Assembly: GCA_900545655.1 (NCBI GenBank)
Contig: UQZY01000011.1
Span: 1 to 51,181, forward strand
Reading direction: 5' to 3'
Length of the DNA: 51,181 nt
Source of the DNA: an uncultured Oscillospiraceae bacterium
GTDB lineage: Bacteria > Bacillota > Clostridia > Oscillospirales > Acutalibacteraceae
The position numbers and the translations under genes were made by a program. This document shows positions 7,306 to 16,043 of the stretch, piece after piece; the first letter of the stretch is position 1; each line of letters opens with the position of its first letter. The notes beneath the pieces are model-generated. The model did not search any database. It saw only the letters and a list, made by a program, of their open reading frames with translations, and was not told the origin of the DNA.

Positions 7306-7322
7306 GTTACATTACGGTGCTA

Positions 7323-8186
7323 TCAGATGTTTCCCGTTACGACCAGTGTAGAAGTTCCCGGTGTAACCGTCCATTCGCCCGTAACCGGATTTTGAGCGTA
7401 GGTTGCCGCAGGTACGGTTATACCGCCCTGTACGGTTGAAAATTCACCGGTTTGTGCGTTGTAGGTGTAATTTGTCGGTTCAGCCCAACTTGTGCCGTTG
7501 AACGTAACGCCGGTTATTGTCAGACGGGGATTAAAGGTATCGGTTATCGCAGCTGTATCTGCCGCCGTAACGGCAGTAGGTCCGTTGTTTGCTATCACGA
7601 AGGTATAGGTTATCTGTCCGTTGCTTGTTGTGGTTGTTGGATTGAGGCTCTTCGTTATTGTGAGTGCCGCACCTGTCGCAACCGGAATCGCTGCATTTGC
7701 GGTAAGCGGGTCAACAAAGCCGGCACCCGTTACGGATACTGTGTTGTTTATCCTTGCCGCCGTGCCGAGCGGAGCAAACCTGTTGGGTCTTGCGGAAAAG
7801 AGTATTACCGCATTTCCGCCCGCAGGTACATTGATGCCCGTTATCGTAAGAGGGGACTGACCCGTTACCGTCGGCGTTGCCTGTAAAACACCGTTTACGT
7901 AGTACCTGACTGAATCGGGAACATATGTGAGAGGGACATATGTCTGCGCGGGTGTTCCGGCAACAGTATATTCACCGAGATTATCCGTTACGGTCAGACC
8001 GTTATACGGGGTTGCGCCGGTGTTTACGAGACTTATCGAATAAGGGACGATATCATTTGTGTTATATGATGCCGTTCCGGCATTTTTAGCGACCGTTATC
8101 GGGTCGACTATTTCACCGGTTACGGTGTTGGAATTGATTATTGCATCGTTGTAAGACAGCGTTGCCTGATTTGTAAAAGTGGCCAT
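7323..8186 (-). CDS. DUF11-type surface repeat protein lacking signal peptide
   Basis: The 287-aa protein is read from the minus strand, with ATG at 8186-8184 preceded by GGAGGAAAAAAT. It begins MATFTNQATLSYN and contains two DUF11-like immunoglobulin-fold repeats (about 30-160 with YSISLVNTGATPYNGLTVTD, and 170-285 with YTFVIANNGPTAVTA.D.AAITD). It is rich in Thr, Asn, Ala and Val and almost free of Cys and charged residues, typical of secreted adhesive or sheath proteins. However, no signal peptide, transmembrane segment, LPXTG or S-layer anchor is visible. It may be exported by an unconventional route or be assembled on the spore. It stands as a single-gene unit, divergent from the 8364 gene. 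Confidence 0.75.
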   Translation of the reverse strand: MATFTNQATLSYNDAIINSNTVTGEIVDPITVAKNAGTASYNTNDIVPYSISLVNTGATPYNGLTVTDNLGEYTVAGTPAQTYVPLTYVPDSVRYYVNGVLQATPTVTGQSPLTITGINVPAGGNAVILFSARPNRFAPLGTAARINNTVSVTGAGFVDPLTANAAIPVATGAALTITKSLNPTTTTSNGQITYTFVIANNGPTAVTAADTAAITDTFNPRLTITGVTFNGTSWAEPTNYTYNAQTGEFSTVQGGITVPAATYAQNPVTGEWTVTPGTSTLVVTGNI

Positions 8187-8285
8187 ATTTTTTCCTCCGG
8201 AAAGTTAATTGTAATAAGAATCGGCCCGAGAGGTTTCGACACCTCATTTCAGTATATGAAATTACACGAGTTTTGGGCATTAATC

Positions 8286-8314
8286 TTGTATTGTCGGTGT
8301 ATTTATGCTATCAT
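8286..8314 (+). promoter_or_regulatory. Candidate promoter upstream of 8364 gene
   Basis: TTGTAT (8286-8291) and TATCAT (8309-8314) have 17-base spacing. Both boxes are imperfect. The divergent intergenic region also carries a small hairpin, GAGGT..ACCTC, near 8230-8245. Confidence 0.4.
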
Positions 8315-8363
8315 AACTGAATAGTATATTTAACGTGGAGAAATATGTTTAGGAGAGAAAAAA

Positions 8364-9173
8364 ATGAGTTTGCTTGATTCGATTTTCAAGAACAGTTACG
8401 CATCCCCCGGAACCGTACAGCAGAACTTTTGTGAGTATACCGAGGTGTTCGGAAAACAGCCTGTTTTCATAAGATGTGACCTCGGATTTATGGATACGCT
8501 TCCGAACAATGCACTCAGCTGTTGCCTGAAGATACAGATGGATGTTTATGTAAGGCTGGAGCTGCCGACACTTATATCCGAGTCCGAAGCATCATATATC
8601 GCTACCGTTCGTTCCTCTATAGCCGAACACATAAGCGGACGTTTTGTGGGGCAAGGCGTTATAGGATCCTCGGGAACGGCATTTCTCATGTTTTATATAC
8701 CCGAGCGCTCGGCTCTGTCTTCGAAGAAGATGCTCAGTGAGGTTTTTATGGGATCCTTCAGAAATGTTGAAACTACTGTTGTAAGCGACCCTGACGGACT
8801 TCAGTATAAAAAATATCTTTATCCGAACGAGGTTCAGATGAAGAAAAGCGAAAACATGAAGATACTGAAATCTCTCAAAACCTACGGTGATGACGGAACT
8901 ATACCGAGACCCATAAGATTCAACATTGTGTTTGCAAGTAAAAAGGACGCGATGTCCTGCTATTCCGAAAGCACGGAGAAATCCTTCATATACAAGGATA
9001 TGGTTTCCGAGCCTGTGCCGGAGGGCATGGTTTTACCGAGATTCAGACTTGTGCTTGAACGTACATTGCCGTTTAACATCGAGCTTCTTGCCGCTGTTGA
9101 CAGTTATTTGCTGAGGCTTGCAAAAGAGCATAACGGAGAGTACAAAAGTCTTGAAACAGATATCGTAGAATAA
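8364..9173 (+). CDS. DUF695/RraB-like two-domain protein
   Basis: The 269-aa soluble protein starts at ATG 8364 behind AGGAGAG. The N-terminal half (to about residue 150) resembles DUF695-type domains (FIRCDLGFMDTLPN, AFLMFYIPER). The C-terminal half (about 165-265) has the layout of RraB/ribonuclease E inhibitor domains: LKSLKTYGDDGTIPRPIRFN opening a ferredoxin-like alpha/beta unit, then PRFRLVLERTLPFNIELLAA. The pairing of DUF695 with an RraB-like domain is known in bacteria, but its function is not. RNase E itself is usually absent from Clostridia, so an RNase E inhibitor role should not be assumed. The assignment is by pattern only. Confidence 0.5.
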   Translation: MSLLDSIFKNSYASPGTVQQNFCEYTEVFGKQPVFIRCDLGFMDTLPNNALSCCLKIQMDVYVRLELPTLISESEASYIATVRSSIAEHISGRFVGQGVIGSSGTAFLMFYIPERSALSSKKMLSEVFMGSFRNVETTVVSDPDGLQYKKYLYPNEVQMKKSENMKILKSLKTYGDDGTIPRPIRFNIVFASKKDAMSCYSESTEKSFIYKDMVSEPVPEGMVLPRFRLVLERTLPFNIELLAAVDSYLLRLAKEHNGEYKSLETDIVE

Positions 9174-9205
9174 GACAACAAGAAAAATTAAAGGAGTCAG
9201 TAAAA

Positions 9206-9796
9206 ATGAGTATTCAGACAACTTTGCCGGCAGACGGCGAGATAACAGCAACTATTAACACTACTCTCGGAGCTATCAGGGTTAAGCTTTTCACGGAGGA
9301 AGCACCGAAGGCAGTTGAAAACTTTATAACACACGCAAAGAACGGATACTATGACGGTATCATTTTCCATAGAGTAATAAAGGACTTTATGATTCAGGGA
9401 GGAGACCCGAACGGAACAGGTATGGGCGGCGAATCCATTTGGGGAAGACCCTTTGAGGATGAGTTTACACCGAAGCTTCATAATCTTCGCGGAGCCCTTT
9501 CCATGGCAAATGCGGGACCGTGTACAAACGGGAGTCAGTTCTTTATCGTTCAGGCAAATACGGTTGATCCCTCACTTCTCATGCAGATGAAGGAAATGCC
9601 CGAGGAATTCCCCGTAGACTGCGTTGAGAGCTATGAAAAACTCGGTGGCACGCCGTGGCTTGACTACAGACATACCGTTTTCGGCCATGTATATGAGGGC
9701 ATGGACGTTGTTGACAAAATTGCAGCTGTGCCTGTAGGTCCCAATGACAAGCCTCATGAGGATATTAAAATCATCTCGATAGACATAAATGAATGA
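9206..9796 (+). CDS. Cyclophilin-type peptidyl-prolyl cis-trans isomerase
   Basis: The 196-aa cytoplasmic enzyme starts at ATG 9206 after AAAGGAGTCAG. It catalyses proline cis-trans isomerisation during folding. Cyclophilin hallmarks are present: VENFITHAKNGYYDGIIFHR with the catalytic Arg in FHR, FMIQGGDPNGTGMGGES, the ligand-site segment LSMANAGPCTNGSQFFI, and TVFGHVYEGMDVVDKI. An insert of about 25 residues between the GSQFFI strand and TVFGHV is longer than in minimal bacterial cyclophilins. There is no signal peptide, so it acts inside the cell. Confidence 0.95.
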   Translation: MSIQTTLPADGEITATINTTLGAIRVKLFTEEAPKAVENFITHAKNGYYDGIIFHRVIKDFMIQGGDPNGTGMGGESIWGRPFEDEFTPKLHNLRGALSMANAGPCTNGSQFFIVQANTVDPSLLMQMKEMPEEFPVDCVESYEKLGGTPWLDYRHTVFGHVYEGMDVVDKIAAVPVGPNDKPHEDIKIISIDINE

Positions 9797-9917
9797 TCTC
9801 TTTGACGGAATAGTCAAACCAATCAGATTAATCACCGGATTAACAGAGCAATAAGACTGATAATAAGACTAATAAGGAAGCCTGTGTTTTATAAAAGCGA
9901 AGGAGCAAAGCTTATTT

Positions 9918-10400
9918 ATGAGAATCGGACACGGATATGACGTTCACCGACTGGCAGCGGACAGGCCGCTCATTATCGGCGGTGTAAAAATTCCATATGA
10001 AAAGGGTCTTCTCGGACATTCGGATGCCGACGTGCTATTACACGCCGTTTCAGATGCGCTTCTCGGTGCGGCGGCACTCGGAGATATCGGAAAGCATTTT
10101 CCGGATACCGATGATTCTTTTCTGGGTGCAGACAGTATGGTTTTACTTAAAAGGGTTGTGGAGCTTATTTGGGAAAACGGGTATGCCGTGGGAAATATCG
10201 ACTCTACAATTATCGCACAGAAGCCTAAAATGGCGGAGTTTATCCCGACTATGAAGGAAAACATCGCGACGGTCTGCAATATTTCTCCGGACAGAGTAAA
10301 TGTCAAGGCTACAACCGAAGAACAGCTTGGCTTTACAGGCTCCGGCGAGGGGATTTCGGCACATGCCGTAGCGCTGATAACGGAGGTGAATGACAGATGA
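9918..10400 (+). CDS. ispF: 2-C-methyl-D-erythritol 2,4-cyclodiphosphate synthase
   Basis: The 160-aa enzyme of the MEP isoprenoid pathway converts CDP-ME 2-phosphate to MEcPP with loss of CMP. Metal ligands D8 and H10 (GYDVH) and H42 (LLHAVSDALLGA) are in place, as are GHSDAD, GDIGKHFPDTD and the C-terminal TTEEQLGFTGSGEGISA signature. Length is normal. The start follows GCGAAGGAGC. Its stop overlaps the cdaA start by four bases (ATGA), so the two genes are translationally coupled. The 121-base gap upstream holds no gene; it contains a 12-bp duplication (AATAAGACTGAT/AATAAGACTAAT at 9850-9873). Confidence 0.97.
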   Translation: MRIGHGYDVHRLAADRPLIIGGVKIPYEKGLLGHSDADVLLHAVSDALLGAAALGDIGKHFPDTDDSFLGADSMVLLKRVVELIWENGYAVGNIDSTIIAQKPKMAEFIPTMKENIATVCNISPDRVNVKATTEEQLGFTGSGEGISAHAVALITEVNDR

Positions 10401-11287
10401 GTGACATACATACGTTTTTTGAAAAGATGCTGAGTATTTTTTCCACCTATAACTGGTTCAGCGACACTCTTGACCTGTTATTCATTACATTTATCATCTA
10501 CTACATCATAAAAATGATAAGGGACTCGAGAGCACTTACCTTTGCAAAAGGTATTGTGATTTTTGCTGTTATGTACCTTTTGGTTGTTATTCTTGATATG
10601 CAGGCGAGCGCTTATCTTTTCAGAACGGTATTTAACAACATCATTGTCGTTCTCATAGTTATTTTTTCACCTGAAATACGTAAAATGCTTGAAAAACTCG
10701 GAACAAGTAAGAACTTTTCCGGTATAAAAAATATCTTCGGAAGAGGCTCATACCAACGTGCGATAGCGTACAATGACGAGGTTGCGCATATGGTAAACGA
10801 GGTTTGCCGTGCCGCATCGGACATGAGCGACAAGCACATAGGCGCACTTATGATTTTTGAAAAAAATACGCCGCTCGGAGAGATAATAGGCACAGGTACG
10901 CTGGTAGATGCCGACGTTACGTCTGAGCTTGTTGAAACAGTTTTTTATCCCGGCTCGGCACTTCACGACGGAGCTACGGTTATAAGGGACTGCAAGCTTT
11001 ACGCTGCCGGTTGTATACTGCCTCTAACCTCGAAAAATGACTTAAGCTCCGACCTCGGAACGCGTCACAGAGCGGCAATCGGTATGTCCGAGCAGAGTGA
11101 CGCCATGATTTTGGTTGTTTCCGAGGAAACGGGAGGAATCTCAATTGCCAATAAAGGCATCCTCAAGAGAAATATTTCTGACGGTGAAGCACGTGAAATG
11201 CTGCTAAACTTCCTGTGTGTGCCGGTGGATTCGAAAAAAGAAAAAAAGACAGAGGAGGACAGCAATGAAAAACAACAGGCAGATTAA
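10397..11287 (+). CDS. cdaA: Diadenylate cyclase (c-di-AMP synthase)
   Basis: The 296-aa membrane enzyme makes cyclic di-AMP from two ATP. Three hydrophobic segments lie in residues 25-100. The DAC domain follows with the catalytic DGA motif (LHDGATVI, residues 190-193) and the RHR motif (GTRHRAAIG, about 223-225). ATG 10397 follows GGAGGTG inside the end of ispF. The C-terminus is Lys/Glu-rich and overlaps cdaR by 23 bases. The product controls potassium, osmotic and cell-wall homeostasis in Firmicutes. Confidence 0.96.
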   Translation: MSDIHTFFEKMLSIFSTYNWFSDTLDLLFITFIIYYIIKMIRDSRALTFAKGIVIFAVMYLLVVILDMQASAYLFRTVFNNIIVVLIVIFSPEIRKMLEKLGTSKNFSGIKNIFGRGSYQRAIAYNDEVAHMVNEVCRAASDMSDKHIGALMIFEKNTPLGEIIGTGTLVDADVTSELVETVFYPGSALHDGATVIRDCKLYAAGCILPLTSKNDLSSDLGTRHRAAIGMSEQSDAMILVVSEETGGISIANKGILKRNISDGEAREMLLNFLCVPVDSKKEKKTEEDSNEKQQAD

Positions 11288-12287
11288 AAAAATATCCTTG
11301 CAGTCCTTACTCAGCAATAATAAAATTCTTCTCGTTGTTTCGTTTGTTCTCGCTTTTGCGGTATGGCTTGCCATCTCGCTGAACGAGGCGCCCGAGATAG
11401 AACGCGTTGTCGAAAACGTAAAGGTAACAATTGATGACAGCGTACCCAGTCAGCTAGGATACGAAACCTTCGGTATTGAGGACGTTTATGTTGACATAAC
11501 CGTAAAGGGTAAAAGATATCTTGTCGGCGACAATGTACTCGGCGCAGACGATTTTACGGTTACTGCCGTAACCTCGCATGTTGACGCACCGGGTAATTAT
11601 TCGCTACAGCTTAAAGCAACGGCAAAGGATCCGAACGCCAACTATCAGATTGTTTCAAAATCGATGGACAATATCGACGTTTACTTTGACACAAAAAAGA
11701 CTGTAGAGCTTACGGTCGAGCCGAAGATAACGTGTGAAAACGATAAGCTCCTTTATTCCGAAGACTATTCGACGGACGATCCGATTCTCTCTGTTGAAAA
11801 AATAAAGGTTACGGGTCCGGCTACGGAGATAGGCAAAATCAGACACGCCTTAGCGACCGTTGTAACAAAGGGTAAGCTAAAGGAAACCGAAACGCTTACA
11901 GCGGAGCTTTCAATAGTTGACGCTTACGGCGCAAAGATAAAGTATATATCCGTAGATACGGGTGAAAAGGATGTTACGATAACAATTCCGGTTTACAAAA
12001 CCGTTGAACTGCCGGTAACCGTGGATTTCTCAAATATTCCAACGTATTACATCGACAATCCGCCGCACATCCTTTGTTCACCGGAGAAAATAAAGATTGC
12101 GGTTGACACCAACAAGCTCGGTACATTACAGGAGATTTCACTCGGTACCGTAGACTTCGGAACTCTTAAAACCGGAATAAATACTGTCGAGATGGATACC
12201 TCAAAGATAAAGGACGGAAAACCCGTCAACGACAGTGCGACCTTTAAGGTGTATATCACCGTAAATGAGCAGAAAACAACGACATAA
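11265..12287 (+). CDS. cdaR: CdaR/YbbR-domain regulator of diadenylate cyclase
   Basis: The 340-aa protein has an N-terminal signal anchor (ILLVVSFVLAFAVWLAISL after a Lys-rich start) and about three to four tandem YbbR beta domains (VDITVKGKRYLVG, VTGPATEIGKI and related repeats) outside the membrane. ATG 11265 is preferred to the upstream GTG 11217 because GAGGAGG lies just before it. CdaR binds CdaA and tunes c-di-AMP production. Overlap with cdaA and fixed gene order support the pair. The glmM gene that commonly follows in Firmicutes is not here; an FG-GAP protein and a two-component system follow instead. Confidence 0.92.
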   Translation: MKNNRQIKKISLQSLLSNNKILLVVSFVLAFAVWLAISLNEAPEIERVVENVKVTIDDSVPSQLGYETFGIEDVYVDITVKGKRYLVGDNVLGADDFTVTAVTSHVDAPGNYSLQLKATAKDPNANYQIVSKSMDNIDVYFDTKKTVELTVEPKITCENDKLLYSEDYSTDDPILSVEKIKVTGPATEIGKIRHALATVVTKGKLKETETLTAELSIVDAYGAKIKYISVDTGEKDVTITIPVYKTVELPVTVDFSNIPTYYIDNPPHILCSPEKIKIAVDTNKLGTLQEISLGTVDFGTLKTGINTVEMDTSKIKDGKPVNDSATFKVYITVNEQKTTT

Positions 12288-12338
12288 AAGCATATTTTAG
12301 CAAACTACAAGACTTGACATGAAAGGAGTGGGACAGAT

Positions 12339-13715
12339 ATGGGTAAAAAGTGGATAATCATATATGCATCGGCTCTTATACTTCTTCCTTTTCTCCTTTT
12401 GTTTGTTATAAGACTGAAGGCTCCTGCGGAAATTATGACGCCTCCGGGTCTTTCGGGTCAAAACGCGCTTATTCAGGAGGCGTTTGAAGCATCCGTAAAT
12501 GATAAGAACAATATCATACTCAAGTACCCTTCGACGGGAGATTACAGGTCTGCCTTCGTTACAAAGGATATTGACGGTGACGGAGAAGACGAGGTCCTTG
12601 TCTTTTACACGCTTAAGTCCGATGAGGCAACGGTACGAATCAATGTACTTGACATTATTGACGGTGAATGGGTCAGTGTTTACGATGATACCGGCTACGG
12701 AAGCGAGGTTGCGTCAGTTACTTTTGCCGACTTCAACAATGACGGCAGGTCGGAGATAGTTATAGGCTGGAGCCTTTATGAGGCAAATGCATCAAAGGTT
12801 ATGACGGTTCATACCGTCAATACATCCGACGGAAAGGTTCGCGGCCTTGATACAGCCGTAAATCAGAGCTATTCGTATATGGGAATAACCGACATGGACA
12901 GTGACGGTAAGGATGAAATACTCGTAACATGGCTCGATAACAGTGATACCAAGCTGCAGAAGTCATATGCTTCACTGCTCAAGATGTCGGATGATAAATC
13001 TATCACTCCCGTAGGAAATACGGTTTCTCTTGACGGATCCGTTTCCGCGTATGCTTCCCTGAAGATACAAAAAATAGATAAGGACAGGGCAATTGCTTAT
13101 CTTGACGCCTATAAGGGCGATGACAGCATGATAACCGAGGTTATATGGTGGGATTCGAATGCGCATGCTCTTGTTGCACCGCTGCTTGACCCTGAAACGC
13201 TGTCAAACCTTAAGACACTGAGAAGTCCCGCTGTTCCTTCACTTGATATCGATAAGGACGGAATAATAGAAATTCCCGTAAATGAGTCCTTGTCGATCGA
13301 TAGGGAAAGTGCCGCTGTTTCTTCAAGTCAGACGAATGCCGGCGAAATAAGGCTGAATCTCACCACATGGTGTGAAATGACGCATGACGGTCTTCGGCCG
13401 AAGTGTTATTCGTTTGTAAACAATCCTATCGGATATGCGTTTATGCTTGACGAGAGGATAAAGGACAAAATTGTTGTCTATAGACAGACGGATAAAGGTG
13501 TTGTCACTTTTTACGATTCCGAAGACGGTATGAAAAAACACGAACCGCTGTTTACGCTTTCCGTAAAGAAAAAGAATGAGTTTTCAAAAAACGAGACCTA
13601 CACGTTTAAAGTTACGAACGGAGAATACGTCATTTTCGGCAGTATAACAAGTGCCGGTCAAAAAATGGGCTTTACCGATGAAAGTATTGAGAACAGTGTG
13701 GTTTTCTTCAAATAA
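12339..13715 (+). CDS. Membrane-anchored FG-GAP/VCBS-type repeat protein
   Basis: The 458-aa protein has a hydrophobic N-terminal anchor (residues 5-25, no lipobox Cys) and an extracytoplasmic domain. At least four Asp-rich calcium-type loops typical of FG-GAP/integrin-alpha-like blades are present: DIDGDGEDE, DFNNDGRSE, DMDSDGKDE and DIDKDGIIE, each followed by a short hydrophobic strand. The final 130 residues look like a separate beta-rich domain. The gene lies 51 bases after cdaR and 12 bases before a response regulator, all on one strand, so it could be the outer sensing or ligand-binding partner of the kinase. Function is unknown. Confidence 0.65.
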   Translation: MGKKWIIIYASALILLPFLLLFVIRLKAPAEIMTPPGLSGQNALIQEAFEASVNDKNNIILKYPSTGDYRSAFVTKDIDGDGEDEVLVFYTLKSDEATVRINVLDIIDGEWVSVYDDTGYGSEVASVTFADFNNDGRSEIVIGWSLYEANASKVMTVHTVNTSDGKVRGLDTAVNQSYSYMGITDMDSDGKDEILVTWLDNSDTKLQKSYASLLKMSDDKSITPVGNTVSLDGSVSAYASLKIQKIDKDRAIAYLDAYKGDDSMITEVIWWDSNAHALVAPLLDPETLSNLKTLRSPAVPSLDIDKDGIIEIPVNESLSIDRESAAVSSSQTNAGEIRLNLTTWCEMTHDGLRPKCYSFVNNPIGYAFMLDERIKDKIVVYRQTDKGVVTFYDSEDGMKKHEPLFTLSVKKKNEFSKNETYTFKVTNGEYVIFGSITSAGQKMGFTDESIENSVVFFK

Positions 13716-13727
13716 TGAGGTGAAAAT

Positions 13728-14426
13728 ATGAAAAAAATTCTTGTAGCCGAGGATGAAGCGTCGATACGCGCATTTGTGGTTGTAAACTTAAAGCATGCGG
13801 GCTATACGGTGACCGAGGCGGAAAACGGACTTCAGGCACTTCAGCTTTTCAATGCGGCAAACGGAGACTTTGATGTTGTTCTCCTGGACATAATGATGCC
13901 GGAAATGGACGGTATAGAGGTTTGCAAGCGTCTTCGTGAGCAGAGTACAAGTCTCGGAATAATCATGCTTACCGCGAAAACCGAGGAGATGGACAAGGTT
14001 ACGGGGCTTCTTGTCGGTGCGGATGACTACGTGACAAAGCCGTTTTCACCTGCCGAGCTTATGGCGCGTGTGGACGCCGTACACAGACGTGTGGTTATGA
14101 ACTCCGGAAATGATGCGGCTCCGAAGAGCGTGATTGAGCTTGGAGAGTTTGTTTTGGATATACGTAGCAGAACTCTCACAAAAAACGGAGAACTCATAGA
14201 CCTGACGCAGGTGGAATTTCAGATAATGGAATATCTTTTTACAAATCCGGGTGCCGCGCTTTCAAGAAACGACATTCTGAAAGAGGTTTGGGGCGCTTCC
14301 TATTACGGAGAGGAAAAGATTGTTGACGTAAACATAAGACGTCTGAGGATGAAAATTGAGGATACACCTTCAAATCCGAAGCACCTTACAACAGTGTGGG
14401 GACTCGGATACAAGTGGATTGTCTGA
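13728..14426 (+). CDS. OmpR/PhoB-family response regulator
   Basis: The 232-aa regulator has a receiver domain (residues 1-118; acid pocket E8-D9, phosphoacceptor D54 in VVLLDIMMPEMDG, switch Thr in MLTAKT, Lys in DDYVTKPFSPAEL) and a winged-helix DNA-binding domain (about 135-230; LTQVEFQIMEYLFTNPG and VDVNIRRLRMKIED, ending TVWGLGYKW). ATG 13728 follows GAGGTGAAAAT. It is co-transcribed with the kinase 39 bases downstream, which is its presumed phosphodonor. The target genes are unknown. Confidence 0.93.
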   Translation: MKKILVAEDEASIRAFVVVNLKHAGYTVTEAENGLQALQLFNAANGDFDVVLLDIMMPEMDGIEVCKRLREQSTSLGIIMLTAKTEEMDKVTGLLVGADDYVTKPFSPAELMARVDAVHRRVVMNSGNDAAPKSVIELGEFVLDIRSRTLTKNGELIDLTQVEFQIMEYLFTNPGAALSRNDILKEVWGASYYGEEKIVDVNIRRLRMKIEDTPSNPKHLTTVWGLGYKWIV

Positions 14427-14465
14427 TTATTTTGCAGGTTATTATTCGGAAAGGAGGGACAACAG

Positions 14466-16043
14466 GTGGAGGCATCATCCGGAATTACTAAACGATGGAT
14501 TACAAATACATTGATCGGTGTCATTGTTGTCCTTCTTTTATTCAGCATTACGCTTTTGATGATAACCCAGAACTATTATATCTCAACGGTTGACCTGAAG
14601 CTTAATTCACAGTATTCAAACTCCGTTGCGGCTTTTTTTTCAAATTATATCGGGTCATCGAGTGAACGCTTTGAAGCCGGCGCGCGCACATATGTGGAAA
14701 ACTTCTCACAGAAGGATATCATGGAGGTTTGGGTCATAGATGCCGACGGAAACGTTGTTGTTTCATCCTCGGGCTTCAATATCGAAAAGCAGGATATTCC
14801 CGACTTTGATGAAGCTCTTCGTTCAAAGACAAGAAGTGCGATGTTCAGCGGTGAAAACGAAAACAGCGAGCCTATACGCTCACAGACCTTCCTGCTGCCG
14901 ACCGTCAACGGTAACGAGACAGGAGCGATAAGGTATATCATTTCCATGGATAGGATATACAGACAGCTTGCTCTGTTTTTCATTATTATACTTATTGTTT
15001 TTGCGGTTATTATCTTGCTTATAACACTTTCGGGCTTTTATTTTGTTCAGTCGATAGTAAATCCCGTAAACGAGATAAACGACATTGCCAAAAGAATCGC
15101 CGGCGGTGACCTGACCGCACGTGCATCGCCGCAGGAATATGATGATGAAATCTCCGAACTGTGCGAAAACATAAACTATATGGCGGAGGAGATAAGCTCT
15201 TCCGACAAAATGAAAAACGACTTTATTTCAACGGTTTCACACGAGATGAAAACTCCTTTGACAGCTATAAAGGGCTGGGGAGAAACATTGCTTGAGATGG
15301 GCGACTCCGACCCCGAGCTTACAAAAAAGGGTCTGGAGGTTATTATAAACGAATCGGGAAGACTGACCACGGTCGTAAACGACCTTCTTGACCTTTCGAA
15401 GATAATCAACGGAAGACTCAGCCTCCGAAAAGAAAAGATGGACGTTCTTGCGGAGCTTGACGAAACAATTTTTGTTTTCAAGGACAGGTCCATGAGAGAG
15501 GGAATCGAGCTGATTTACAATGCTCCGCACAATCCCGCGCCCATGATAGGAGACCCCGACAGGATAAAACAGGTTTTTGTAAATGTCCTCGACAATGCAT
15601 TTAAGTACACGGAACAGGGTGGAAAGGTAACCGTAACGGTTGAGATTTTACCGCCCGAGCAGGGTGAAAATAACGAAGAAACGCAGGACATCTCCGGTGA
15701 GGCTTCGGCAGAGGCGAAAAAAACGGCAACTCTTAAAGTTTTCATAGAGGATACCGGTTGCGGTATATCCGAGGAGGACCTTCCGAGGGTAAAGCAAAAG
15801 TTTTACAAGTCAAACATTTCGGTCAGAGGCTCCGGTATAGGTCTTGCAGTCTGTGATGAGATAGTGAATATGCACGGAGGTACACTTGACGTAGACAGCG
15901 AACAGGGTGTAGGAACAAGTGTAACAGTGACTTTCCCTGTCGAGTATGTTGAACTTGCAGACGACCTTCCGCTTCCTCCGGAAATAGTTGAGGAATCAAA
16001 AGAAAGTAATAACGAACCGGAACAAGAGGTAAATGATATATGA
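14466..16043 (+). CDS. Membrane sensor histidine kinase
   Basis: The 525-aa kinase is read from GTG 14466 after GGAGGGACAACAG. TM1 is at about 14-35, an extracytoplasmic Cache/PAS-like sensor spans 36-165 (MEVWVIDADGNVVVSSSG is typical), TM2 is at 167-195, HAMP follows at about 196-245, and HisKA carries phosphoacceptor H259 (VSHEMKTPLTAIKGW). The HATPase domain has the N box (NVLDNAFKYTEQGG), G1 (DTGCGI) and G2 (GSGIGLAVCDEI). An acidic linker of about 30 residues interrupts the ATPase lid region. An acidic C-terminal tail overlaps the next gene by four bases. The layout matches WalK/PhoR-type kinases, but identity with WalK is not established. Confidence 0.9.
   Translation: MEASSGITKRWITNTLIGVIVVLLLFSITLLMITQNYYISTVDLKLNSQYSNSVAAFFSNYIGSSSERFEAGARTYVENFSQKDIMEVWVIDADGNVVVSSSGFNIEKQDIPDFDEALRSKTRSAMFSGENENSEPIRSQTFLLPTVNGNETGAIRYIISMDRIYRQLALFFIIILIVFAVIILLITLSGFYFVQSIVNPVNEINDIAKRIAGGDLTARASPQEYDDEISELCENINYMAEEISSSDKMKNDFISTVSHEMKTPLTAIKGWGETLLEMGDSDPELTKKGLEVIINESGRLTTVVNDLLDLSKIINGRLSLRKEKMDVLAELDETIFVFKDRSMREGIELIYNAPHNPAPMIGDPDRIKQVFVNVLDNAFKYTEQGGKVTVTVEILPPEQGENNEETQDISGEASAEAKKTATLKVFIEDTGCGISEEDLPRVKQKFYKSNISVRGSGIGLAVCDEIVNMHGGTLDVDSEQGVGTSVTVTFPVEYVELADDLPLPPEIVEESKESNNEPEQEVNDI

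Noticed and set aside
9797..9917. A+T-rich gap with a 12-bp duplication before ispF as a regulatory array
   Set aside because: There are only two copies and no dyad or promoter of quality; probably simple slippage.
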